Origin: Urechis unicinctus
Lineage: Eukaryota > Annelida > Polychaeta > Xenopneusta > Urechidae
Direction: 5' to 3'
NCBI GenBank assembly: GCA_034190875.2
Contig: CM067343.1
Span: 27,131,954-27,195,953 of the forward strand
DNA: 64,000 nucleotides
Positions 40,888-51,068 of the stretch are shown here, piece by piece (within the stretch, counting starts at the first letter, position 1; each line of letters opens with the position of its first letter). The translations under genes and the position numbers were made by a program. Below the pieces are notes generated by a model, which had not been told where the DNA came from, ran no database searches, and was given only the letters and a program-made list of their open reading frames with translations.

Positions 40888-41060
40888 CTTGTACATTTGA
40901 CAGATCTAGTGGCGGCTTCACTAACACATGTAATTGCGCTGCTGATGATGACTGTGATTGATATGCGATGACTGGTGCATGTGATTATGTATGTAGATAG
41001 GGTGCACTCCAACCTCTTAGTAACGTGAGCATCTTCTACTGGGAATAAGCGGGGCGGTCG
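40888..41060 (+). pseudogene. Dead duplicate of the EGF-like exon
   Basis: This stretch follows TTTCAG and aligns along its length with exon 2 of the downstream ectodomain gene (42197-42367): shared runs include ACATGTAATTGCGC, GCTGATG, TGACTGGTGCATGTGAT and ACGTGAGCATCTT or near forms. It retains most cysteines (TCNCAADDDC) but has in-frame stops (TGA after DDDCD, TAG after VCR, TAA after FYWE), and the splice donor is gone. It is therefore an exon relic, evidence that the 5' end of this gene was tandemly duplicated and one copy decayed. Confidence 0.85.
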
Positions 41061-41564
41061 ATTTCAATCTTCATCGTTGTTATGGTCTCGTTATAACTCT
41101 CGCATATATTCACATGATTTGTGACTGTTATGTTTATTGTGAGGAATCATGTATCAACGAAACAATGGAGATAATATTGATTCTGAGTGAAGTATGTTCT
41201 GTGATAAAGCATATCGGACTGCATCTAAAAGCTAATGGGAGCTGCAACCCCGGTGCATTTCGTTTGTTTCAGGGCTGTATCAAATGCACTGTAGCGTTCA
41301 CACCAAGTCAATCAGCGCGCAAATGGCCCGATCCGTTCATAAATGGCTTGAAATGACAAGATTCTTACTTGGAAAAGACGATACCATGAACACTATACTT
41401 TAAGTGCAATGTGGAGTCCAATGATACGGGCTTATTGTTACTAGTATTTGCCAACTTAAGTCACATTTAGTGTGACTACATATTTCTTCTCTCGCTTGTT
41501 GGCGCGAAACGAGCAAGTTAAGGAATATTGTGAGCGCGCAGTTTGCCTCATTTGACATAAGACC
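41061..41564. promoter_or_regulatory. Upstream region of the ectodomain gene (no clear core promoter motif)
   Basis: Lies between the dead exon and the start codon at 41565. I see no convincing TATA box at a suitable distance. The start context is strong (GACCATGG). No other gene seen here; the 80-codon open frame at 41114-41356 has no recognised domain. Confidence 0.3.
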
Positions 41565-41637
41565 ATGGCGAGCGTCAACGCCTCTTGCTGCTTACTTTTG
41601 ATAATCACTCTACTGTTAGAAGGCTTTTTGTCGCAAG
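41565..41637 (+). CDS. Exon 1: signal peptide
   Basis: ATG in strong context (GACCATGG). It encodes 24 residues: MASVNAS, a hydrophobic core CCLLLIITLLL, then EGFLSQ before the splice. The donor is CAAG/GTTAGT at 41638. It leaves one base (phase 1), which combines with CG at 42197 to encode Ala, right before the first EGF cysteine, where signal peptidase would be expected to cut. Confidence 0.85.
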
Positions 41638-44178
41638 GTTAGTTATTTGAATAAAGTTATATATACATATGTGGATCTAATGTCTAGTTGAAGTTGGCGG
41701 TGTCTTATCTGAAACTCCCCTGTGGGCTCAATAAAGAGCGCGACAGTCACGCGCCAGTTGTTTTTGGTCAATACAATGAGAGAGACAGCTGTTGCAAGTG
41801 CTAGAAAACCTAGCGTTTATAATGATTGTATGATTACATCCCGTTATAGACTTGTTGGTTAACTGCTTTTGATATCATTTAACATGTGCAAATTCAGTTA
41901 GTGACCCAAGAGCTGGATACGATGTCAGTATGGCTTGTAATCACAGGTGGGTTTATACCTGGTCATAACCAAAATATCATCCCAAGTCAGTTATTATTTG
42001 GAAAAACCGAATCTGACGAAACACACATAACCCCTTCTCCTTCACATCAGTCCCATTTCTCAGCCCCACATCTCCTCTCATGCACCCGCCTCTTCCACTA
42101 GTAACAAATCTGATGATTCATAGTGTTATTTCAATCTTATTTTAATATCGCAAACTATGTCATTGCATGTAGTCAACGGTCATTGTTGCTTTCCAGCGTG
42201 TATATTTGGTCGACCCGATCAAGGCTGTACATACACCTGTAATTGCGCAGCTGATGGTGATTGTGATGCGGTGACTGGTGCATGTGATGGTGGATGTAGA
42301 GAGGGTGCACCCCGACCTCCTGGAAACGAGAGCATCTTTGACTGGAGAGGACCGGGATGTAGGATAGGTACCGATAACAACCCATATTAAAGAATTAAAA
42401 TGCTATGAATAGCAATCATTTTACATTAACACAGATTATTATCTATCAATATATACTTGTGTGATGAAACAGGTAATGTGGCTTTAAAAAAATTCGTATA
42501 TCAGAGTGGAGATTATTTTCAATGGACGGCTCGTTTCTCCGTGGATGGGAGACTACCATATGGATTGAAAAACACTTTTGATCTCGAATACTGCGCCCAT
42601 TCTAAACCACACGCTGCTAAGTTCGCTTGGTGGTACGTCGACCTCGACAGAAACTTTTATATCAACAACATTAGTATATTCAACCGGAAACACCTGAATA
42701 GTAAGTACATTTGTTATGTAAATACAAATCAATTTTTCGTTTCAGCGAATGAGAGTGTTATCTCGTTCATTACTGATGCATTTCAGGCTCCATGAGAACC
42801 GGTCATTTCGACATTCGTGTTGGAAATAGCAGTAACATAGCCAGCAATACACTATGTCGGTCTTACGAGGGTCCTGTACCTCCTGAAAAGAGTGTTACTC
42901 TATCTTGTAATTCCAACTTGATAGGCCGCTATGTAAGCTTACAGAGAACAGGAGGAGAGGAACCAAACATTATTAACATATGTGAGGTGGTGGTCATGGG
43001 TCATGAGTACGTCACAGCAAGTAAGAGTACTTAATGATCATTTGTTAATGCTTAACTTGAAACGGTACGCATATAAATCTGCTCGATCATTATCATCTGC
43101 ATATTTCCAACATCAGTCATCGTACGATTTAACTAACCAAGTTGTGTTATTGTAAAGCCTGAAACCAATTGTCTCGTGCTTAATGGATCAGCTAGAATAT
43201 ATCATTTTGTTAACTCATTAAGATGCAGTACTAATTGGAGATCCATCCAAAGGACTATTTGTAATGTGGAAATCAGCTGTAAAAGGGAATATTGTAATTG
43301 CAAACAAAACCTACCAAGCAGGTCACTATGTACATGTATACCCCTACAACTTAAACAATTTAGGTGAACAATTCAATTTCAGATTCGACGAATTGCCTCT
43401 CTGACAGTGACAACATAGTGGGTTGTTTGAACTGTTTCGGATTTGAACCACCGCTTTGCACAACACGTAAGAAAACTCCTACCACTTTTCATCTATCATT
43501 TATCAGCATATGTTTTCCTTTGCTAAGCAAACGGAAATCTTCCATTGATGGCTTTCATGGTGTGTTCATTGCAGCATGCAGCCGTGGACAATATGGGATC
43601 AACTGCAATGCTTCCTGTTCTACTCATCAATGTCTGAATGGTTCAGATATGTGTGATAGCTTGACAGGTGAATGTCCAGATGGATGTCAAATGTGGTATA
43701 TTGGCAACCAATGTACCATCGAAATAAGTAAGTTTCGAGTTACTGCATACGATTCTAGTGACATTCCGAGAATTGTACATTTTACGTGGCCCTTAGGAAG
43801 AGTCACAGCTTCGTGCATTAGCAAGTATGAACATTGTGCACAGAGGTTGTTGTCCATGGCGAGGCGGCGAACTTAACCATTATCAATGTGAGCACAAACG
43901 NNNNNNNNNNNNNNNNNNNNNNNNNNNNNNNNNNNNNNNNNNNNNNNNNNNNNNNNNNNNNNNNNNNNNNNNNNNNNNNNNNNNNNNNNNNNNNNNNNNN
44001 GTTAGGCAAACAACGAGAAAGGGGGACTGTCGGAAGAGCAAAGCGAAAGGTAAACAGGTTACAGCAGGTACACACTCCGTGTGGTCTAGTTCGTGTGATG
44101 AGACACAAGGAATTCGATTTTTCTGTTTCAATGTTTGTAATGCTATATCACCCAGGACATTGGCAATTGAATTACGCC
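41565..44178 (+). CDS. Secreted or cell-surface receptor: signal peptide, EGF-like, FTP lectin-like, EGF-like, Ig-like
   Basis: Eight exons, placed by splice sites and frame: 41565-41637, 42197-42367, 42473-42700, 42787-43020, 43223-43363, 43383-43466, 43575-43727, and 43844-44178 (interrupted by the gap). Every internal junction is phase 1, so each exon is a shuffle-able module. The order is signal peptide; eight-cysteine EGF-like; two exons of a fucolectin/tachylectin-4/pentraxin-1 (FTP) fold; two short exons of unclear fold; a second eight-cysteine EGF-like; an Ig-like domain. FTP folds bind fucose in some animals, but I cannot judge sugar binding here. Proteins with these modules in lophotrochozoans include receptor PTPs and MEGF-like scavenger or immune receptors. 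The 3' end is unresolved: no membrane segment or phosphatase domain was found. Confidence 0.85.
42197..42367 (+). CDS. Exon 2: EGF-like domain
   Basis: 57 codons, phase 1 in and out, acceptor TTTCCAG, donor at GGTACC (42368). Eight cysteines spaced as in laminin/MEGF-type EGF modules: CIFGRPDQGC, TYTCNC, GDCD, TGACDGGC, and WRGPGC at the end. A decayed copy lies at 40888-41060. Confidence 0.85.
42473..42700 (+). CDS. Exon 3: FTP lectin-like domain, first half
   Basis: 76 codons, phase 1-1, donor GTAAGT at 42701. It shows the FTP hallmarks: GNVALKK at the start, FSVDGR, YCAHSK, and WWYVDLDRNFYINNISIFNR. The tryptophan pair followed by V-DL is the most diagnostic feature of the family. Confidence 0.9.
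42787..43020 (+). CDS. Exon 4: FTP lectin-like domain, second half
   Basis: 78 codons, phase 1-1, acceptor TTTCAG, donor GTAAGA at 43021. It contains FDIRVGNSS, a cysteine in LCRSYEG, VTLSC, GRYVSLQRT, and INICEVVVMG, which matches the closing strand LxLCEVxVxG of the fold. Confidence 0.9.
43223..43363 (+). CDS. Exon 5: probable exon, FTP-like second-half remnant
   Basis: 47 codons open only in the frame required by phase 1 on both sides. The acceptor follows TTTTGTTAACTCATTAAG (with a good branch-like TTAAC), and the donor is at GGTGAAC. It reads GDPSKGLF, GNIVIANKTY, then GHYVHVYPYN, resembling the GRYVxV strand of the FTP domain but without the cysteine. It could instead be skipped, in which case exon 4 still joins exon 6 in frame. 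Confidence 0.5.
43383..43466 (+). CDS. Exon 6: short cysteine-rich exon
   Basis: 28 codons, phase 1-1, acceptor CAATTTCAG, donor CGTAAG at 43467. It contains STNCLSDSDN, GCLNCFGF and EPPLCTT. Four cysteines in 28 residues; too short to assign to a fold. Confidence 0.6.
43575..43727 (+). CDS. Exon 7: second EGF-like domain
   Basis: 51 codons, phase 1-1, acceptor CATTGCAG, donor AGTAAGT at 43728. The cysteine pattern (CSRGQYGINC, ASCSTHQC, DMCDSLTGEC, PDGC, GNQC) is the MEGF/laminin-type eight-cysteine module. Confidence 0.9.
43844..44178 (+). CDS. Exon 8: Ig-like domain, interrupted by the assembly gap
   Basis: Before the gap (43844-43900, acceptor TGCACAG) it reads VVVHGEAANLTI, like the A'-B strands of an Ig domain. 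After the gap one frame is open from 44001 to the donor GTAAGT at 44179; it contains DETQGIRFFCFNVCN then AISPRTLAIEL, matching the D-x-G-x-Y-x-C-x-x-x-N pattern of Ig F and G strands. The phase is 1 in and 1 out. The stated gap length would put the two halves out of frame, so the true gap is probably not exactly 100 bases. Confidence 0.7.
43901..44000. other. Assembly gap (100 N)
   Basis: Exactly 100 N, a conventional placeholder for unknown length. It falls inside the Ig-like exon. Confidence 0.99.
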
Positions 44179-44229
44179 GTAAGTGATTATAATTGTGTTC
44201 AGTGATGAGGTACAAATCGAATTTTCAAC

Positions 44230-44480
44230 GCAAGAAAATATTGTGTGCACACACTCATAACACACTGTCTTGTCAATCATAAGCATAAGGTGCATTGAAC
44301 ATGCCGACGAGTGGCAATTACTTTTCAGGTACCACTTGAATTTGCCTTTTCACTGATGGTCTTGGCCACCCTGCGTCGGTATTTACCTCTGTCGACCCTA
44401 GCAGCCTTCCTTCATAACCCGTAAGCACTGGAGCTTCTGATTGGACATATCTCACCTAGAGTTTGAGAACGTACGTGGTA
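44230..44480. repeat. Inverted duplicate of about 21180-21430
   Basis: The reverse complement of 44325-44470 matches 21185-21330, and the match continues outward on both sides. It lies just after the last clear exon of the ectodomain gene, so it is intronic or 3' to it. Confidence 0.7.
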
Positions 44481-45655
44481 AATATGGAAATTGAAGACAT
44501 CAAGCGTTGTGCATTGAAAGTGGCCTTAGCTTATCAGTAACTCATATAAAGTCACCAACAATCCGACATACAGAATATGCACCTATGTAATTAATATATT
44601 GCATTAGGATACCCTATTATTACAGTAACCAAAATATTAAAGACGGAATGAAGCTGTAAAGCAAGACAGCGGTGTCATTTGGGTCACTCGGTGCAGTGCG
44701 CCCCTTTGTATCACCACCTTAAAATTATGTCAAATTGAATGTATTTTAGCCACAGCCCGTGTCAAACTGCCTTTGCCACTGATTGCCGGATGTATACAAT
44801 GCACACTAACTTAACATAAATCCTCAAAACGAGTGACTCACGGTCTCACAGAAAAATAGTTTAACTGTGCAAGACGTGTTATATCGGTACAATTACATAT
44901 GCATGGCAATTGTTCTCGGCACTTTGATCTTTCTGCTTTGCGATTGCCCAATTTAGATTCATTCCAGCCGCGAAACGACACATTGTTTTAGGCTTGTTGC
45001 TTTCGTAACGAACATTAAACCATGGCCGAAGATTTATTTTTATTCCCTCTGGCCAAATGTTGTGCTGATTGTGTTACACTAACATTTCACTTATTTTGGG
45101 GATATGTATTTCAGTTGTCCATACAAGGAACAACTGCTGCACTGTGCATAATATCATCGATATGTGAAACATTACGTTGAACTTCTTTCCCTGAGACATT
45201 TGACTTAAACAACAATCGGTCTAAATGCTGTCGACTGCACAACAGGCAGACTCAAACTGTCTGTCTACTAGGGCTGGTTCACAACAAGCTGACGTGTTAA
45301 CAGAATCATAATACAGAGTGTTCATTTTGGGTAGATATTCCTGCAAATCTTCGTTACCAATTGTAGAAACAGCTGGACCATGTATGCCGAATTCATCGAC
45401 TTTTAATTGCTTACCCTTGTCCTCCTGGGGGTTTGGTTGTTGTACTGTTGTTAAAAATATTCAATTGCCAGTGACATTACGCAGATTGTATAGCCATTGT
45501 GATACGTTGGCTTTATGATTCCTCAGACAACGGTTTATATGGGACGCGATGACCAGAAGTAAACTGCTCACAGCACATCACAAAATACCTTATGGTGATA
45601 TAAACATCTGCTGCCTCTTGATTTATGTGTGTGTTCTAAATGTCATGTTTAACAG
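44481..45655. other. No exon recognised
   Basis: Searched for a transmembrane exon or PTP exon continuing the ectodomain gene. The only hydrophobic stretch with a start is about 44903-44956 (MAIVLGTLIFLLC then a stop), without splice sites that fit. Confidence 0.4.
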
Positions 45656-46315
45656 CGGCTGGATTTATAAAGGAGCAAACGGACCGTTGGCGTGCGGTAA
45701 CATTGAGTATTATATGTGTCAGGTCTTGTTTGCTTAAGCACTTCCTCTGCGTTTATGAACAGTGAATCTTGACTATGTAAAACGGTGGTTGTTTTTAAAG
45801 GTTATATGTATTGACGCACGGAAACACTACGGCTCCTCTGGGTATACTGAAGCCGCTACAGATATCAAAAAGATAAATGAGGTACGAGTGTGGTGTTTTC
45901 AATGCAAGATTTTTTTGTGAAATGCTGAATTTTGTAAATTGATAAAAAAATAATTTGATATATACATTTTATCTTTAGGTGCTATCGACATCATCCCCAG
46001 CAAGCGATTGCGATGCGACGTCTTCATTCCACTTTATTGTGATGAATAACTTCATATCTGGAAAAGTAATAAACACAGGGATTATGTTTATCGTCCATTG
46101 ACAATAAAGAAGAAAAGAAACAAGAAAGAAGCAGGTTTCAAAGAAGCACTGGGTACCCTATTACATGGACGATTGTATAATTTCATGTAGCGTTATTTGT
46201 ACTCATTATTAGCAATTTTGATGGACCAACAATCATCATGATCTCACACCTATGCTACAGCTTAACATTTTCTTGGTTATTGCAGGGTCATACAGCTGAT
46301 GCAATGGAACATTGA
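45656..46315 (+). CDS. Possible terminal exons of a gene, unrecognised
   Basis: Four short stretches have matching splice phases: 45656-45696 (enters phase 1, as the Ig exon would supply; exits phase 0), 45801-45881 (27 codons, 0-0), 45979-46065 (29 codons, 0-0), and 46286-46315 (ends in TGA). They read AGFIKEQTDRWRA, then ICIDARKHYGSSGYTEAA, TSSFHFIVMNNFISGK, and GHTADAMEH. Acceptors and donors are GT-AG but of mixed quality. I recognise no domain. If real, they could be the 3' end of the ectodomain gene, making it a soluble protein, or part of another gene. Confidence 0.3.
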
Positions 46316-49165
46316 AGCCTACACGCAATACTCCAGTATATGTTAACATGTTTATGTCTAAGGCTGTTCAAATTGAGAAAAGTACTTTTCCCCGTACGAA
46401 AGTGGAGCAAGTTTGAGCAAGACCATTGTAATATATACGATAGAGATCAATACAATGGTGAAGATTTACACAGCGGCACGATGATGGTTTAATGGGCTAT
46501 TAAAAGTACCATTGAAATTAATGTATCATTGATAAGGCGAATCTCAATAGGCAAGATAACCATCATCGTAGGGCATTTGATAAATTAATGCAGGCAATCA
46601 TATTTATCTTGTTTTGAATTAAATACTAACGCTTAAAGCTTGAGGTCGTGTATTGCTGTTGTTGAGTGCAGTTATGCGCTGATGAGTTGCATCTAGCTGC
46701 CTGCGAATGAGAAGGAATATCATTGGTATCGAACGCATTCATGCCCATCGAAAAATGAACATACATCGTTTTCATACCAACCCTTTTTATCGAACGTAGC
46801 TTATCATGTGATCAAAAATATTTGTGATTTGTTATCTGGGTTGCTCTTACTGCAGAATTGTTAAACAAAGTATTCCAATGAAGCGCCTCTTTTGGTACTT
46901 AGGAGCTACCCATACACTAACATATTCTCTGTTATCATGATTGCTACTTCTAGTAATCAACTACATTTGAGAGCGAAGGCGCTGTAACATGTTATGCTGC
47001 CTTTCTAATCGCCCAGCGGCCTTGACGATGTCCAGTTGAAATACATGTTAAGACTACATTTCTTTGAACACTAATGCGATTAGCGGTAGATGGAAAGTAG
47101 AGCCGTCATTAGCAAGGGTTTCAATAGATGTAATTACTTGTCGTCAGTATATTTCCGGTTGTTATGCACACCACATTAGTTGTGAGAAGTTTTCTTAATA
47201 CTGAAGGTATTGAATGGTTGCAATGAACAAATTCGCTGAAATTAATGTTCAAAGTCAATGTCATCGTAATGACATCCAAACAATAAAGAGCTGCAGTGGA
47301 TATTGACAATGAGGCGTACATATATGACATTATGATATTAATAGCACAACATTGGTACTCCGAATCTTATGTGTCAGTATAAACCTGCTGTGTAAGCAGT
47401 GCTTACAACTGTATAAATACAATTTCTATTACGAAAAAAGCTGCAAGGGTGTATATAGTAAAAGTACAATACTGAATTGGACAGAAAGACAACAAATATT
47501 TTTTCTCTCTATAATAACGATGCTGCTCCAATCTTAAGGTACCGGGTGAAACAGGACTGCTGTATATCGTCCATCCAACAAGAAATTCCCCAAGCAATCT
47601 TTCTCATCAGGTACGAATATGCATCAGATTGTGGTTATCACAAACAAATATCACCAATTAAGGATGATTCCTGCTATTTATTCGATTATTTAACAGTGTT
47701 GCTCTTTAAGTGATTTGTCGCTCTGAACAATCAGTTTACGTGGTAATATTTAGTACATTTAGCTTTAGGTAATATTGTCCAGCCACGACGTGAGTGTCGG
47801 GAAACATCCGATAAATCACATCGGCGTGAATAATGAATTGCATTTGCTAAGATATCTGTCTTATCTCATAAGCGTCGAATTTTCCGTCCATAACGTTAAA
47901 TATTGAATCTGCGTTAGAAGAACGATTCTGGACAGATTTGTATCATCTCTGTCAATTTCTTGCATGTCAAAGCTCGCATTGTATTGGACACCTATCGGAA
48001 GAATCTCTTACATTGAATTGTGGCCTATTTTTTCTTTCATCACATATCACACACCTAAAAAATGGACTGACATACCGCAGGCGATACTATTCATTTTCAC
48101 GTCCGATTCTTCCTAGTATGGTTTATGCAATAATATACCTTTCAGAATCAAGTATAAAAGATATTCAATCCCGCTGAAGACTATTAACACATTCACTGCT
48201 CACCATTCACTGATGTTATATTGAATTGTTAAAGTATTAGCCACTCCTGGTCTGTGACTAAAGAAATGCTTTACCATATGAGGTAATTCTGTTATGAGAT
48301 GATAGAACGCTAGCTACCAACTATCGATCCATGATCATGTTTGATAACTATAAGCTGCATCGAATGACGAAGTCAACCGAACTAATTGTTCGCCAGAGAG
48401 CAATGGCCTAATTTTACACTCTGTAAGAAGGTTAAATAATAAAGACAAACCATTTTCTGCCTGAAAAGCCACCCGAGTATGTGAACAAGTAACGCCAGCC
48501 CACCATTGAACAGGGTGGGTTGGGGTTGGAGGGATTTATCTGGGAATCTATCCATGCCTTGCTTCACATGCTGCGCCACCTAGCAGCTTATGTTATGAAT
48601 CTTATGTCACACTTTTCGCCGGCATATTGCATATTCGTTTAATAACAAGGATGTCCAAAATGAGATTTACGTGATATGAGCGATCTCCGTCATCTTTTCA
48701 GCCAATTTATTTAGAAGGACAATCAATGCGACTTCCTACTCGAGAGTGAACTGTAATCGCGAGAGAGCTTGAAGCCAATTTTTAAATGTACACAGTGATA
48801 ATCAGCGTCAGACAAGTAGAAATTGCAACCACGCTGCTCTGTTTATCCGGCAGAAATTTTTATGACTCCTTCTGCTGGTAATTACCTTCAATTAGACAAA
48901 CAATCGATATTAATAGTATCTAGCTTGAGATTAGCCAACAGGTTGCGTCTCAGGTATCATATTACGTGAATATATTTGAAGCAAAATGCGCTAACCGGAA
49001 ATTGACAAAAACCAGGCTGACTGACATAAAACATATCATACAAGTGCTGCATGATTGAGGAATAACCGAATTAATTCATTCACCATCTAGAACCACTATT
49101 TAGGCGATTGAACCGATTTGAACGTATTTATCGTGTAACCCTGCGCGGGCTTTCTATTATTATTG
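46316..49165. other. No gene recognised
   Basis: AT-rich sequence with short random open frames. I see no recognisable domain, RNA gene or repeat here. Confidence 0.5.
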
Positions 49166-49169
49166 GCAA

Positions 49170-51055
49170 AAAAAACTCTCGTCATTCAGTGCTTTATTTA
49201 ATTCTGGTTGACAATGGCATTTTATACCTTGTTAAGCCAGGTTACTTTACATCAATGGAGGCTTAAAAAACCGATACACCGAATAGACTTGCTCGAGCAT
49301 CTTTAAGAGCGATATTGTACTTTAGATGAGAAATATAAATAAGAACCACAGATAGCCTTGTGTAACCATTAAAAAATATATACCCAAGTGAACCAACTCT
49401 CGTTTGAATTCGTTGCCGATTATGAGTTGATGCTTTTTGTAATCATTCTTCATATCAACATTTACCTGCTGCGTTCGCTATGACGTAATTGCCGTAAGGA
49501 GTCAGTGTTAGTTATTGGTGTTAAAATCAATTATTCTAATATCGCATAAAATGGACTGTCCATCTAAATGTTGTTGGCATGAATTTAGTGAGTAATTTTG
49601 CACTGGTTGTTTTGGTAAAGGGAGAACTAATTTTTTGCGACCTTTGAGAGATAACTCAGAAGAGTCTGTGAAGGCCTGGATTGTACTTTGTTGAAGTCAG
49701 TATCCAATCTTGGCAAACGGACAATCATATACAGCACATGCGCAATTTAATCATCTTCAAGGGAGTATATAATACATCAATTGGTGTTATCATTATACCC
49801 ATCGACAGTCAACATATCATAGGGAATGACATCGCATTTAACCAGATCATTTTCTCCCATAGTTCTAACGTTCCCACCTACAAGCTCAGGCGCGTACATC
49901 AACATCAATCACATTACCGGTACTTATGAATGTGTACGTAACACATACGCTTGCAATATCATTTTCTTTTATTTTTAAACTTAACCGAATAAGATATTAT
50001 ACAATGCTAGAGATATGTTGACATCTTGAGAGTGTCGCAGAAAATCAGAGTGTGTATTTGACATAAACTTTTAAGAGCATAATGTTCGATCAGTTAGCAG
50101 AACAAGGGTGATGTAGGGAGTATTGTCATTCCATGTATTTCATGGTCATTTAATGCATTGTAATTCATCTGGTTGGGATTTAACTGGTTAATTTAATCGA
50201 TTGCCTGCATCATAATAAACCGAAAGTGTTAGACCTTCCTAGTGAAATAGCACTTGGGTAAAAATCGAAAACTCTCACAAACAAATGAGGCATACGAGTG
50301 TCACTTACACAAGCATAAATTGGAGACAATTTGTCTATGGGTCAATCTTCCCCTCTCTTGTTATTGAAAGCCAAATTGTAGCGATTGTTCGACTATCATA
50401 TGGCGCTTATACAGCTTATCTAATGAACACCTGCTTGAGAAGTACAAAGGCGGAATAAAATCGCAGGAATGTTATGCCGTTTTAGGGAAAACGCCACCAG
50501 TAGACGTAGGAAGCTCGCGACCACGGTTGGAGGATAACTAAAGCTATTCGACTGCTATTACAATCAAACTAAACACCGTCTCATAAGTTGCAATAAGGAG
50601 CACATCGTGTGGCGTGGTAGGCAAATAAGCTTCTTTGAGTGGCAATGCACTGCAAGTTATCCGAGGATCTTCAGTTATTAGCAAACGACGACGAATATTG
50701 TCATTGAAATCATGCAATTTGCACAATATAGAAAAGAATACGTTATGCAATTATACAAGGTATGTTTGGTTTTCAAACATACCAAGCTACTAAAACACAC
50801 GAATCGCTGATAATTGTCTTCTCCTGGGATGGTTGTGACTTTTTAGAAATACCGGTTAGCTTTAGAAGTCGGAGAGTGAGTTTATTGCATCGTTCGAACA
50901 CACCGACAATCATATGAGCGCACGTATTAAGGAACAAGAAAAATATAAGGCACCAAAGATTGGACATAATTAAGAAACAATTAAAGTTTTAAATGGATAA
51001 ACCTGTTTGTAAACAAATCAGTAAGATTGATGCAGACATTATCTCATCTTTGTCA
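49170..51055. repeat. Direct segmental duplicate of 13260-14960
   Basis: See the partner entry for matched islands. Its right end, around GTAAGATTGATGC at 51022-51034, also aligns with 3630-3645 of unit 1, so a third relative exists. The retroelement at 51069-52805 interrupts or ends it. Confidence 0.75.
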
Positions 51056-51068
51056 ACAGGTGCTTGGG

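Noticed and set aside
43176..43367. 63-codon frame with several cysteines (TNCLVLNGSARIYHF ...)
   Set aside because: It has the wrong phase to join the neighbouring exons; the alternative frame from 43223 keeps phase 1 on both sides and fits the gene better.
44903..44956. Short hydrophobic frame starting with ATG, considered as a transmembrane exon
   Set aside because: It ends in a stop after 17 residues and has no splice sites in a phase that fits the Ig exon.
45549..45737. Frame containing YKGANGPLACGNIEYY, slightly like the QGPLPxTxxDFW motif of PTPs
   Set aside because: The match is limited to a few residues, the key DFW is missing, and no neighbouring PTP motif follows.
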